64,000 nt of DNA. It comes from Combretum micranthum. Lineage: Eukaryota; Streptophyta; Magnoliopsida; Myrtales; Combretaceae. The stretch covers positions 682,001 through 746,000 of the forward strand of contig JAMXBD010000395.1 in assembly GCA_024138025.1 (NCBI GenBank). Reading direction: 5' to 3'. Below are positions 1 to 11,396 of this stretch, one piece after another (position 1 is the stretch's first letter; each line of letters opens with the position of its first letter). The translations under genes and the position numbers were made by a program. The notes beneath the pieces were generated by a model. It had not been told where the DNA came from. It saw only the letters and a list, made by a program, of their open reading frames with translations, and did not search any database.

Positions 1-254
1 AAAAAAAAAAAAAACAATAAGCAGGATGGGTTCGGGTTGATAATTGGGTGGGTAGTCGAATGGATAATCGAGTTGATAGTCAAGCAGGTAACTAGGTGGG
101 TAGCGGGTTTTAGAGTAAACTCTATAGGGTGGGTTTGGATATAGAAGAAAAACCTTACAAGGTTATAGGGTCCAGTTTTGTATGTCCTATAATGTAGCGG
201 ATTCGGGTTTGGGTTCATATGACTTGCCCGACACCCGACTCGGTTGCATCCCTA
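1..254. mobile_element. hAT-like non-autonomous element, right-hand end only
   Basis: The block is rich in gggttcgggt and gggtgggta motifs. It ends in a stretch reading as the reverse complement of a TAGGGATGCAACC-type terminus (247-254, catcccta), which is typical of plant hAT-like terminal repeats. The left end is outside the window, so neither the inverted repeat partner nor the target duplication can be checked. No coding potential is visible. Confidence 0.4.
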
Positions 255-372
255 TATGTACACAACCTAGTAGACTTTAACAAAATCTTCTACCAGACTT
301 AACATAATCCCTCTATATTAACAGCAACTAGTAAATTGCATACTAACAACTGGAAACAGAGATAAAATAAAA

Positions 373-720
373 GGATAAATTGCATTGAAAGGTATTAACT
401 TTTGAGGGTAAATTTATTTAAGATATTAATATTTCAAGTGGTTCAAAAGAGGAATCAATGTTTGAGGACAAAATTCATTTAAGGTATCAACTTTTTAAGT
501 GGTTAAAAAAAAGTATCAGCGTTTTGTATAGTGAGTCAAATGAGGTATTAATAATTTATTGCTAATGAAAAATTTAGAAATTTAATTGAAAATTAATCAA
601 AACGTCGATATCTTAAATGAATTTTATAAAAAGATGATACCTTATTTGATATACTTTACGAAACGTTGATACTTTAAATGAATTTACCCTCAAAATTAAT
701 ACTTTATGAAGTAATTTATC
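373..720. mobile_element. MITE with long terminal inverted repeats
   Basis: The first ~65 bases and the reverse complement of the last ~65 bases are clearly homologous: both contain gataaatt followed by a shared block with gagggtaaatt and catttaa or tatttaa. An 11-bp direct repeat, ataaaataaaa, flanks the element at 362-372 and 721-731. This would fit a 9-bp Mutator-type duplication with two chance matching bases. The interior is AT-rich and has no convincing ORF, so it is non-autonomous. Confidence 0.7.
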
Positions 721-731
721 ATAAAATAAAA

Positions 732-2600
732 TAGTTATATATATAATAGTCATCCGCAGTTTATATGTTATCATCACTTCTGAAGATAAACACAACTTTT
801 GAAGATGTAAACTATATTTCCTTTTTTAATTTTCATATTCATTAAAATAAAAGTCATATACAATGAAATTGAAGTTATAATTATTCAGCAAAATTATAAA
901 CTTCTGTAAAAAGATGAGGATATACCCCCTAACATTCTCACTTTTTTAAATTGCTGCTAAATCATATTTTTTAATATTTTGCTAGCATTGAAGTGCTTTT
1001 AAACTTTTCTAAAGTAAAATTACAAACGTTTTTTAAATGTCATAGTTAATTGAATTTTATATGGCGAATTTTCATTTGAACCATTCATTTTTTGTCGCTT
1101 GTACTATATAACAAAGGGGCATTTGCCATGACTTTTTGTCAAAGATGGGATGGTAAATTTGATGAGTAAAAAGTTGATATTACAAGACAATGCATATAGA
1201 ATGACCTAAGAATGAAAATGTAATAAGGGTTAAATTGTGTGAATAAGAGTTTTAAAATATGAATGATATTTTATTTATTTAATGATAAAGTTATGTGTCT
1301 TTTCAGATTTGAAAATTAAGATCTCCTTACAATTTACCTTTCATTTTTCTTGGATTTAGGGTTTTCTTTTTCTTTTTCCTTTTCTTTTTTGTTAATAGGT
1401 GATTTCAAACTGCTAAACCTATCTAGGTCCTACAAAAACTATGTTGGATCAGTAGAGTTAACTAGTTGCTTTTAAGAAGGGTCAAAGGATATATTGTTTT
1501 AGTTTTAAGTGTAATTTTTATGCTTCTATTGACGGGACTATAAGTTGTACTGTGTTTTTTACCATTGAGATGACAATATAAGTTAATATATAGGAGAAAT
1601 CTTCAACCATCAAATAATAAATCAGAATGCTCACTTGATGAAATCGTAGAACAACAAAACTTAAAAAATTACTTATAGTAATTTTAATATGAGTAAATAC
1701 CATATTTAGTATCTGAACTATACTTATATTTTTCATGGAAAACTCTTTTCCTTTTCTATTTAGTTACTAGAAGCTTAATCAATTTATTATTCACAAACTT
1801 TTTAAGCTCATTGATAGTATGCAAATGAAGTATTAAATTCTCTCCATTTGGATAATTAATTTAAAAAATTCAATAATTAATTTCTAAAACTAACAAAGTT
1901 CAAATTATACTTTTAAATATCTAATGTTTATAAAAAAAAAAAATAGATAGTTGAATAGACCATATTATCAAATATGACATTTATGGATGGAAATCAATCC
2001 AAATTTGAGTGCCCAAACCCATGATCATGAAAAAGTTGAGATTTGAATGAGAATGCAAGGGTTGAGATTTGGATGAAATTGCAAAAGTTGCACTTGAATT
2101 TGGCATAAAAACAGATTTTGGCCGTTGGTTAGATGATGAGGACTAGTCAAACTAGGATGCTAATGTTTGGCTTCTATCTTTACACACACACACATACGTA
2201 TCTAGGAACAAAAGGACTTTAATTACGTTTTTCTGGGCTGGATTTCAACCAAAAATTTATGGTTAAAGCGATAGTTTGTACGGTTCTATCATTTGAATTT
2301 TCCGACTTCAGCATCAAAGGTTGGACTTGGACGAGGTCGTAGCCGGAAGATACGACCAAATAGAATGCTCGAGAATATATTTTAAGTCTATCTCTCAAAG
2401 TCAAGTCCCGAAATAACCTATTATTCCTGATAAAAACCTGGAACCGGCGTAAAGAAAAATTCTATCAATATTTCTATCGGTGTGTGTTGATGATTTCGTA
2501 GCATCTGATTCAAAAAGATCTATTGCCACTAGTATAAATATAAATTTACCTTTTTTATTATTCCATGGCTCCATTTACATTGAGATGCCATTTCTTATAT
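732..2600. other. AT-rich intergenic DNA, no gene seen
   Basis: Short ORFs here have no recognisable composition or motif. The stretch contains homopolymer runs and a short CA repeat (2181-2193). I see no repeat termini, RNA gene or exon. Confidence 0.5.
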
Positions 2601-2608
2601 CTTAACAC

Positions 2609-3517
2609 TAGGGGCGGGCGCAGATCGGTTTGATTCGGTTTTTCCTAAAATCAAACCAAACCATAATTTACGGTTTGGTTTTTTTTTTTCATTCTAAACC
2701 AAACCATTAAGTAACGGTTTGGTTCGGATTATAATTTTTTTAAACCATTAATTAACGGTTTGGTTCGGTTTTTATTACGGTTTAAATCAAAATTCTAACT
2801 AAAATTTTTTCTTGTTCTAGTTTTTTTACATTTGTGTAGATTATTAAATATTTATATCATTTTACAAAGTTGATATTATAAACCACGATAAAATACTTTA
2901 TAAATTCATCATACTTTTAATCTATAGTTCTCTATAATATCAATTATCCATCAATAAAATACATTCACTAACTAATACATAGTAAGTCATAATTTATGAT
3001 TTTTAATATAACCATCATGTCAATTATCTACCAATCATTTAGTTAAAATAAAAAATCATCTATCAACAAAATTCATCAATGAATAAAATGACCAGTTGAC
3101 AAAATATATTAAACAATTAATACATAATGAAAGTTTATAACTGAATAAATAAATTTCATACTTTACAAAGTTAAAAACTATTGAAAAAAAACAATAGTTC
3201 ATCATTAACAAAAAATTACATATCATGAGCTTAAAAAAATATTAAAAAAGAACAAGTTGATTTTAATTAATATTCACCAAATAATAAATATCAAATGAAA
3301 TCATATAAATATATAGTAAAATATTATATTTTTCTAAAACGGTTTGGTTCGATTTTACGGATTGGTTTGGTTTATCTTCCAAACTAAATCATAAATTTAC
3401 GGATTGGTTCCGATTTAAAAAAATTTCAAACCAAATCATGAAAAAAACCATATTTTCGATTTGAATTGGTTTGATTATGAATTGATTCGGTTCGATCGAT
3501 TTTTTTGTCCACCCCTA
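2609..3517. mobile_element. Non-autonomous hAT-like DNA transposon
   Basis: The left terminus taggggcgggc and the reverse complement of the right terminus (taggggtggac) match the TAGGGNTG-type ends of plant hAT elements. The 8-bp flanks cttaacac (2601-2608) and cttgacac (3518-3525) differ at one position, as expected for an old 8-bp hAT target duplication. Subterminal regions on both sides are saturated with cggtttggttcgg-type motifs in opposing orientation, the usual transposase-binding clusters. The 909-bp interior is AT-rich and codes for nothing recognisable, so mobility would need a transposase from elsewhere. Confidence 0.8.
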
Positions 3518-4501
3518 CTTGACACGGGTAAATCATGCAATTACTTATCATCTTATAGCAGGTATCTTGTCTACCGATAAATTAGAAGTCAAAAGAGATT
3601 CTTCGGCATGCTTTGGAGACGTGTTGCTCCTATTCAGTGAACGCATCGAGGAATCTAACAAAAAAAAAAAAGGAATATCTTAACTACAAAAACGTGTTTT
3701 AAGACTGTTGTATTTGTGTCTGTAATCCTCGTGTAAAAGCGTGTCCTAGCAACCTAGAGTTATACTCAAATCCATTGAAATGAAAAACAAATAGAGGTAT
3801 ATGTGTTGTAGTTTGAGCTATTTATTCAAACAAGCTTTTATACATCTTGTTTAACTATAACAGTCCATTCACTTGACATGAATAACTATTCATTCTTTTC
3901 TCATTCGCTTTCAAGGTAATATTACGGTGTTCACTTGAAATGATATAACAATTCATAATAAATTACTATTACTTAAAATTGATGAATAGCAATTCATGTC
4001 TTCATTCCATAAACCAGGTCTATTTTTCAACTTTATCAATAGTACCTCTATCTTGAAAACAACTCTTATACAATTATACACTCTTTGTAATAAATACATG
4101 GGGCATTATAAATATTTTACTTTTTACGATAATAATTACTGCCATTACAATCCTATTCCATTCTTTTTAAATTGGAATTTCTCCTCTTATTCTATTCAGA
4201 ACAAGTCAAGTTCTCATTTACTTAATATCAATTTTATTACAGTTTTACTACTTATAAAGAGCTATTATAATGTTTAGTTAACCATAATAGTAATTTCATG
4301 ATAAATTCTTATTAAAAAATAATAATAAATTGAATAGTAATTTATTGTTCAAACCTGTGAATAGCAATTCGATATTGGAATAGATTCTTTTTTAATATAC
4401 TTTTTAAATCAAAAATTAATAAATAAAAATATTGTTTTACAATTTTATTATATTCCTTAAAAAAATAACAATTCTATTACAGTCTTCTTTATTCGACAAA
4501 G

Positions 4502-5010
4502 TGATAAATCAAGACGATCCAAAGAGAGAAAGAATAAAGTGAGGATGGAAGATCAGATAAGCAAAAACACACCTATTAGATGGTTAAAGCTGCTAGTTTT
4601 TCAATGAAGGTCGCTAATTCAAGAAAGAAGGCCGCCGGCCTTTAAGGCCAGCATTGAATGAAGGATAGCGCCCAACTTCTACCACGGTCCAAATTATGAC
4701 AGTGGAGTTTTGACAGAAGGCAACTCTGACAATATACGCAGCTGACGTATATCCGTATGCCGCCAGCGTACGGTGTCAAAGCTGTCAACATATGTTTATA
4801 ATTTGTGTTCCTTATGAATTTTGTTTGTTTGTTTCATTGGGACTATATATAGAGTGTTTTAGGGTTTTGAAAAGACAGACGGATATTTTGTATTTGAAAA
4901 CCCTATTTTGAGAGGATCTCTTTGAAGAGTTGAAATCTTTGCAATTGACTTGTTCTAGAAATCATCCGACGATATTGATTTCTGCTGATTTACGCTATAA
5001 TGCTGCATCA
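4502..5010 (+). repeat. Possible solo LTR or LTR fragment (gypsy-like)
   Basis: The block begins tgataaatcaagac and ends gctgcatca (TG...CA). Its layout matches the LTR of the gypsy element at 41.1-46.3 kb: a GC-rich 5' part with gccgccggcc motifs, a TATA box (tatatata at 4844-4851), then a leader with gaaaaccctattttgagag and gttgaaatctttgcaa, which resembles that element's leader. No primer-binding site or internal region follows, and no target duplication is visible, so the boundaries are approximate. Confidence 0.35.
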
Positions 5011-6540
5011 ATTGTCCATGTCTTTTTTGTCATTTAAACCTTAATCACTATCAAGGTAAATCGATCGTGAATATGATTTAGGATTTGGATCTAAGATTTT
5101 AAAAACTAATAAAAATAATAAAAAAGATATTATATTATTTTTTAGGTTTTTATATGGACTTCTAGGAAATTGGATATTACACATCAATATCAATTCGAAA
5201 CAAGATAGATATATAAATTCAATGAACAATAATTCACAATTAAAGAAATGTTTTGGTTGTTAAAGGGATTTGATGCACACACGTTAATTATTGTTTGTAT
5301 GAAAAAAAATCATCCGATGACATGTAAATAACAACAAAATTATAGCGAATCAAGACATAAAAAATGACCAATACCAATATTATAACAGACTAATTTTTAA
5401 TGACATGATACGACCTATGAACTTAGCATGGGAGAATTACTATAACAGAGTCATCATACCCCCACAAATTATAGTATCAGCATACCCCATAAATTCTACG
5501 ATCTCATATGAGAGGATTAGATAAACACTTTAGATTTATTTCATTTATGATTGAACTTTTAATGTTTTTTTATATTGATCTTTTATAACTAATTTAATAA
5601 TAACATTGCGGGTGGGATGATCCTGTGGGGATCGTAAAAATTTCCATCCTTGTAGAGACCAAAGTTTGAACTACTCCAAATGTTTGGAATGTTAAGATTC
5701 TGATGTTTATCTTGCCTAAATTGGAGAAGAAACAAATTGATGGTTGATGCGTTTAGAAATGTTAGAACTAATGTGAAGATGTGATTTCACAAATGTGTAT
5801 ATATGTGTATGTATATATGAGTGTAAAGTCCAACCATCGTGCTGGTCTGATTAGGCTTGAAGAGGTGATAATGGAGGATTGAGTTTTGCATATTCTTATC
5901 CAGGATGGATGTGTTCGAGCTGGATACACGACATTACAAATTCACTTTTTTGCATATGTTTCATGATTCACATGTGATTTGTCCTCCTATATTTAAATAG
6001 TACATTTACTACCTAAATCTTTAGGATATTTATATATATATATATATATTTATTTATTTAGTGTTCACACTTTACATAGCCATTTTCGCCCTTTATCTTA
6101 TGCAATATTTTCAGCTAACTTTTTTTTTTCTTTTGTAATTTTATCCAATGATAAAATAATAAAATGGGATACAAAATCACATTGTTTAAAAATCTAAAAG
6201 TAAAATTCCAATTTTGAAGACAAAGGAAATAAACACATGTGAAATGAATATAATATCTATATATGTGATTTTCAATTGACCATAAAACATTTTATTTCCT
6301 TTTTTTTTCTTATTTTATTTTATTTAGTCATTTATCTTTGAAGATCCATAAAATGACAAAAGTGACATGTTCTTTAAAGAAATTCTACGTTCCCATAGCC
6401 ATCATGAAAAAATCAATCCATGTTAACATTATTTGACTGTTCAATCTATCTCAACATCAAAATCCTTAATATTTTTTTATAATATTTCTTTTAATTATTA
6501 TTATTTTGTTTGGCCATGCAATTCTTTTAATTAATTTAAA
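5011..6540. other. AT-rich intergenic DNA, no gene seen
   Basis: It contains a (TA)n tract near 6031-6050 and several homopolymer T runs. No exon, terminal repeat or RNA gene was recognised. Confidence 0.45.
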
Positions 6541-6545
6541 TACAA

Positions 6546-6750
6546 GGATCTGCATATGATACCGACCCCTGACTTTCCTTTGGAGTGCGGTAACGGAAGG
6601 ATTCTTCGAACCGGCCCACCTGGCATCCAGCCTTGGATTCCGTCGCATCTGTCGACGTCATATCAGAACCCCGTGCCTTCCTGCTGCTGGTTCTGACATT
6701 GGGTTTAGCCCACCGTTTCGGGAAACATACAGGACCTAGAAAAATCCAAC
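6546..6750. other. GC-rich island resembling an organelle-derived insertion
   Basis: About 200 bases have roughly balanced GC and AT with several CG dinucleotides, abruptly embedded in AT-rich DNA. Reading frames stay open across it on both strands (minus 6536-6814, plus 6633-6824), which is unusual for this window. I could not match it to a specific gene. The composition would suit a fragment of plant mitochondrial DNA (NUMT), but a fragment of a nuclear repeat is equally possible. Confidence 0.3.
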
Positions 6751-6854
6751 AACGTATGATCACACCATTTAGTACGAAATTTCTATGCTCAAATGGTTTC
6801 CACAACCATTTCAATCAATTATAAATAAGGTAAAAAAAAAAAAGAAAGAAAAAG

Positions 6855-7112
6855 GTTCAATGCTACAAATAATACATGAATTTTGACATAATATGCTGTT
6901 AGATTCCTAATTTTTTAAATTCATCAATTTAATAACTAGAAAAAATTTTCTTACATGCCCATATTACCACCGTGATATTAGTTGGTGGTCACAAAAGGTA
7001 ATTTTAAGTACTAAATTAATTAATTTCAAAGTTCAAATATTAAATTCATCGATTTTATAGTTCAAATACCTAATTATATATTTTACAAAAGTTCATATAC
7101 TATTCGTAAAAT
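6855..7112. mobile_element. Small MULE-type MITE
   Basis: The left end (gctacaaataatacatgaat) and the reverse complement of the right end (tttacgaatagtatatgaac) are homologous. The similarity continues inward through an attcctaatt or attaggtatt block and a shared aaattcatcaattt segment. The ends resemble those of the Mutator-like element starting at 7904, suggesting a related non-autonomous family. Exact ends and target duplication are not resolved. Confidence 0.5.
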
Positions 7113-7224
7113 TTATATATATAACAACAACGATCCAAATGACTTTACGACTATACATCCAACCCAACTTCTTTTCTTTTATTTATTTGATTTTTTTTAT
7201 AGCACACATTCAAATTCATCTAAT

Positions 7225-7345
7225 ATCAAAGGATCAATGTCATAAATAGTACATGAATTTTAACAAAATTAGCAATTAGGTACCTGAATTTTAAAATTGA
7301 TTAATTTGATGCATGAACTTTGAAAATAAGATCAAGTTGAGTGAA
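7225..7345. repeat. Orphan MULE-like terminal segment
   Basis: This resembles the left ends of the neighbouring elements at 6855 and 7904: a cataaatagtacatgaatttt block followed by aattaggtacctgaatttt. I found no matching inverted partner downstream, so it looks like a half element or a remnant left by deletion. Confidence 0.4.
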
Positions 7346-7446
7346 AAATCGTTTTTAATAAATAATTATAATAATATGCTAATATAAAAGATTGATTTCA
7401 TACTAGTAAATATAACGTTTTACCGTTTTTATATTTTTAAATAGAT

Positions 7447-7560
7447 TAAATATATCCAATGGTATTATAGCTTAATGGCATCTTCTTGGTCTCTCGAGTG
7501 GGATGTCACAGGTGCGGATCTTTTTTTCCCCGTTATAATGAAAAAAAAAAAGATATAAAT
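7447..7560 (+). mobile_element. Short SINE-like (tRNA-derived) sequence
   Basis: It has a pol III A-box-like tagcttaatgg (about 7467-7477), then gggatgtcacaggtgcggatc, which resembles the box-B region of plant SINEs (cacaggttcgatcc). A T-run and an A-rich tail (aaaaaaaaaaaga) follow. The body is under 100 bases, shorter than typical plant SINEs, and no clear target duplication was found. It could be a decayed tRNA pseudogene instead. Confidence 0.35.
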
Positions 7561-7903
7561 GTAATCATTCATTAATACTAGTTGTATTAATGTAAATATC
7601 CATTCAAGATGGAACTAATTAAAGCTGGAGCCAAGTATGCTTTGACGCGACAAAACAGTAACATAGCACACCCTACAATTCCACGCATCGAATTTCATTA
7701 AAAATTCCCCCATTATCATGTTACTAGATCGGTTATATAAATATATGTCCAGAATTATTCTTTTTGGACAATTCATTATTACTTTGCAGTGTTGATCTTT
7801 TTAAACGGCTACAAATGTAGTTTTTTGTTTTTTTTTTTTAATAAATTTAAAATTTCTCTATAACTTTGGCAGTCATATCAACATAATTTACCATATTTTA
7901 AAA

Positions 7904-8216
7904 CTAAAAAATGCCGCATTTGGTACCTTAACTTTAGAAAAAAATCCAATTAGGTACCTGAATTTTTAAAAGTTCAATTTTCATATTTATTGAACTTTTA
8001 AGGGGCATAAATACTACCCCACTTAACTCCATTATGTCGGTTATCTTATGTGGACTTGTGAACCTATTGTTGACTAACACATGCCAATTTATTAAAAAAA
8101 AAAAAAGAAAAAAATAATCAAACTAACCTAACCATGGTAAAAAATACACGCAGGAACATTATAAAAACATAAACTAACCTGTTTATGTCATGCCATTTGA
8201 CAGAGAACTCCATGTT
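7904..8216 (+). repeat. MULE left terminal inverted repeat
   Basis: It pairs with 11098-11396 in reverse orientation. The longest exact shared block is caaactaacctaaccatggt, at about 8121-8140. Similarity fades after gacagagaactcc near 8216. Confidence 0.8.
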
Positions 8217-8989
8217 CGACCCTAAGTGAAATCAAATATTTACTCTATCGAGATCAACATCCCATCCAATTTAGAGACACATGTGTGAAACCTTAACCCT
8301 CCATAGCAGAGAACCCTAAGCAAAATCAATTGAAGAGAGCAAGCAAGAAAAAGATTTGATGCTGCTTAATAGAAAACATAAATTACCACAAAACAATATC
8401 CTGATAATTGAATTTTTTTTATGTGTGGGGAATAGACGTCTGGGTCCTTTTCTCTCATCTTTTAGTGGCTTAATCTTATGCAACTATGATGCGAAGGCAC
8501 GATTGTTAGTTTCGAGGACGGAGCATAACCGTAGATGGAAGTTTTGGATTCTTCAACAATAGATCATTTGCTGCTATCGATTTGATCTTCTCCATACTAT
8601 AGAAATGTCGTTCTAACTCTCCTAATGTAGTAGACTTGCACCTACCCCAAAAGAGTTGTTAAAGTTGACTCCTTTTATGCTTCTTCCTCCAGTTTGCAAA
8701 AAAATGCCTATTACATAAGTGGTGCTCAACTAGCAGGTATGTAGAAGAGATGGCCAAATCCATCCCCTGCATATGTCACCCATCATAATAAACACCACAT
8801 CAATTGGGTAATAAAGAACAAATCACATCAATTGGATAATAAATAACACATTAAGTATGAAAATAAAAAAATACTTCATTGCCTTTTGCGTGTCACTTAT
8901 TATAGTAAAGCTAGCCGATGAACACAAGAGAACTAAGGAGTCCAATTCACTAAGAAACCAACCCCAGCTATCTTTTTTTTTTTTTTTTC

Positions 8990-10470
8990 GCCTTTGACAT
9001 ATGCCTAAGTTTTAAGATACATTTGGTCAATCGTGTCATGTGTCACTACACTCAATATCTCATCCTTCAAGCCACCCTTAAGGAAACATCCATCAGGCTC
9101 TAGAATAAGCCTACACCTTTCAAGAAACCCCAATCTATAGGTATCTAAATAGACAAACATTGTCTTAAAGTACAGAGGGTGCACAGGTCTAGGCTGTTCA
9201 AGTAAAATTTCTATTAAGTTACTCTGTCCTTTTGAAGCCTTTCTCAATGCGCTGGCATAGTCCCAAAACTTCTCTATTTCAAGACCGAACCATCCACTAA
9301 TTTGCTTTAAGGCATACTCTTAGGCTCTCTGGCACTAAGCTTTCGTCACATCTACCAACAACTTCTCCTTCGCTTACTTTTTGATGTCAATAGTAGACAT
9401 TTTTGGCATTATTTGGATATGAGACAAGAATTGCTTTGCTTAAACCTTGTATGTCACATGACTGTTAACAAGGTTCCACAAAACTCGCTATGCTTTTTCT
9501 TGAATGTTTTCACCACAAACTCCTTGGTTCTTGACTCATATGACGCATAGATAGCAAAGTTACATTCCACATTCTTGCATTTATATTATATCCTCCTCTT
9601 GTCATTTAGAGTTAATTTCAATTCATGTCTGTCGAGGATAGAGTACTTATTCATAGCCTCCTTAAACTATTCTCTACGGAGACATACCATGCCAATGCAT
9701 ACTTGTGGATCATGTGTGTTGGGATTGAAGTGACCTTGTGTTCTATCTCTCCTAGTGGGTCCTACCAATGCATCTCCCTCTTCCTCTCCACTAATGTTTA
9801 TGTAGAAACTACCTTTGTCATTAGAAAAAGGATTTTCCTCCTCAATCTTAGAACTAATAGCACCACCACCAGCAACACTTCCCTACTGTGACTTCTTTAA
9901 ATCCTCTCTATAATGCTCAAATACAGAGTCAACGTCAAAAGCGAAACGCTCGATGTGATAACAATCTTTATTTGCTAAGAATCTCTTTTTCTTCTTTCTA
10001 GCAGCCAACACCTCATTCTCAACATCATTAGAAAAACAATCTACCTCAACAACCTCCTCTTCCACCTCAGAGTCTAAACTATGTTCCACAACTTCATCAA
10101 ACTCAACCCCCTTCTCTATAAATTCACCTCGAGGTATGCTCAACATAAACATGCCCATTGCTACTCCTTATCAAAACAGCAACCACAACATTGTTAGTGG
10201 CATCATCCCCTAAACCCAAGCATAGCAGCCCATTTGCAATGCTCTTCCCTCGGACTAGAAAACAAATCTTCTTTACATTTATAAAGTGGAAATCTCGAAG
10301 AAAACGTAGGTAGGACTCCTCACTAATGTTGTTAGGTTCAATAGTCTAGCATATTTGCTCACCACAAACATATTGTCTCCCTTCACCTTCACCTTCAAAT
10401 CGCCTTTGCACATGTACCAATAGGTTCACCCTACATTAGTAAGAAACAAATTATAGAACTTTGCTAAAGA
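8990..10470 (-). pseudogene. MURA-like transposase remnant (MULE)
   Basis: Reading the minus strand from about 10460 downward, frames interrupted by stops and shifts follow the order of a plant MULE transposase. First is an N-terminal region with YVCGEQIC, a stop, then SEESYLRFLRDF and GHVYVEH-like text. Next is an acidic stretch with a KKKKRF patch (10158-9883), then WDYASALRKAS and YLDTYRLGFLERCRLILE leading into DGCFLKG (9247-9005). DGCxLKG is the conserved start of the MULE catalytic domain and contains its first catalytic Asp. The rest of the DDE region is not readable. Coding sense runs opposite to the window strand, within the two TIRs, as expected for an element-borne gene. It is dead by multiple nonsense changes. 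Confidence 0.75.
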
Positions 10471-11097
10471 AATTAGAATAATAGTCTATTTTTATCTTTT
10501 GATACATATCACCAGCATCTTAGCAATTCAAACCAACATGATTCATAGCATACGGTCTACAAAAGGGAAGTAAGACAATATAGTGCAGTGAAAAAAAGGG
10601 TGTGTCGTCCTTTATGAATAGCATAAATAGACATAGTGAACAATATAGCTTTGTTAATGTCTATCAGTTTTGTTAATATGTGTCGTGGAATACACACAGG
10701 AAACTCAAAAATACACCAAAGGAGAAAAAAATTACCTTCCACTGGCAATCACCACACTCAACGTCATTCCACAAGGATCCTTCTTTGGCTCGTTATTGAG
10801 ATAGTAATGACTCGTCCAATCAAAATTTCACTTAGGGTTTAACAAAATAGCATTATATTATACCTAGGGACAAGTACATAGTACAAAGTCACTATCGCAT
10901 GGGCTACATTTTTGCATGTTCAAAGAAGTTCGACTATTTTTAAGGGTTAAAATGGAGATTTACTTTAGGTTTGACAACAAATCCTAAGATAAGGTTTCAC
11001 TGTACACACTTTAACCTTCCTTTCTATCACTTTAAGGTGAAACTCATCTTTGTCAATTAAGGTTAGAGTCTCACCCTCTTTATTCTTTAGGGTTTGG

Positions 11098-11396
11098 AGC
11101 TCTCCGTCAAATGGTGTGTTATGAACAGGTTAGTTTATGTCTTCATAATGTTCCTATGCATATTTTTTTACCATGGTTAGGTTAGTTTGTTTTTTTTTTT
11201 TTCTTTTTTCTTTAATAAATTGACATGTGCCAGTCAATAATAGGCTCACAAGTCTACATGGGATAACATATATTATGGAGTTAAGTGTATTTATACTCCT
11301 AAAAAGTTCAATATGTATGAGAATTGGACTTTAAAAAGTTTAGGTATCTAGTTGGATTTTTCATGTAAGTTTGAGTACCAAATGTAGACATTTTCC
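11098..11396 (-). repeat. MULE right terminal inverted repeat
   Basis: This is the inverted partner of 7904-8216, sharing the block accatggttaggttagtttg (11172-11191 region) and the outer tagttggatttttc and gagtaccaaatgt motifs. It ends at ttttcc (11391-11396). Confidence 0.8.

Larger units (their letters stand above)
7904..11396 (-). mobile_element. Degenerate Mutator-like element (MULE) with long TIRs
   Basis: Two homologous segments in opposite orientation bound a ~3.5-kb unit that contains remnants of a MURA-type transposase on the minus strand. Both ends share, reading inward, acatttggta or gcatttggta, aaatccaa, ggtacctgaa- or gatacctaaa-like, aagttcaat, cttaactcca, cttgtgaacctatt- or cttgtgagcctatt-like, caaactaacctaaccatggt and aggaacatta. 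Flanking 9-mers attttaaaa (left) and atttaaaat (right) agree at 7 of 9 positions, possibly a decayed 9-bp MULE duplication. Many stop codons make it non-autonomous now. Confidence 0.8.

Noticed and set aside
3996..4277. 93-codon plus-strand ORF
   Set aside because: Phe/Tyr/Asn/Ile-rich composition is expected from AT-rich non-coding DNA. No domain, splice context or codon signature.
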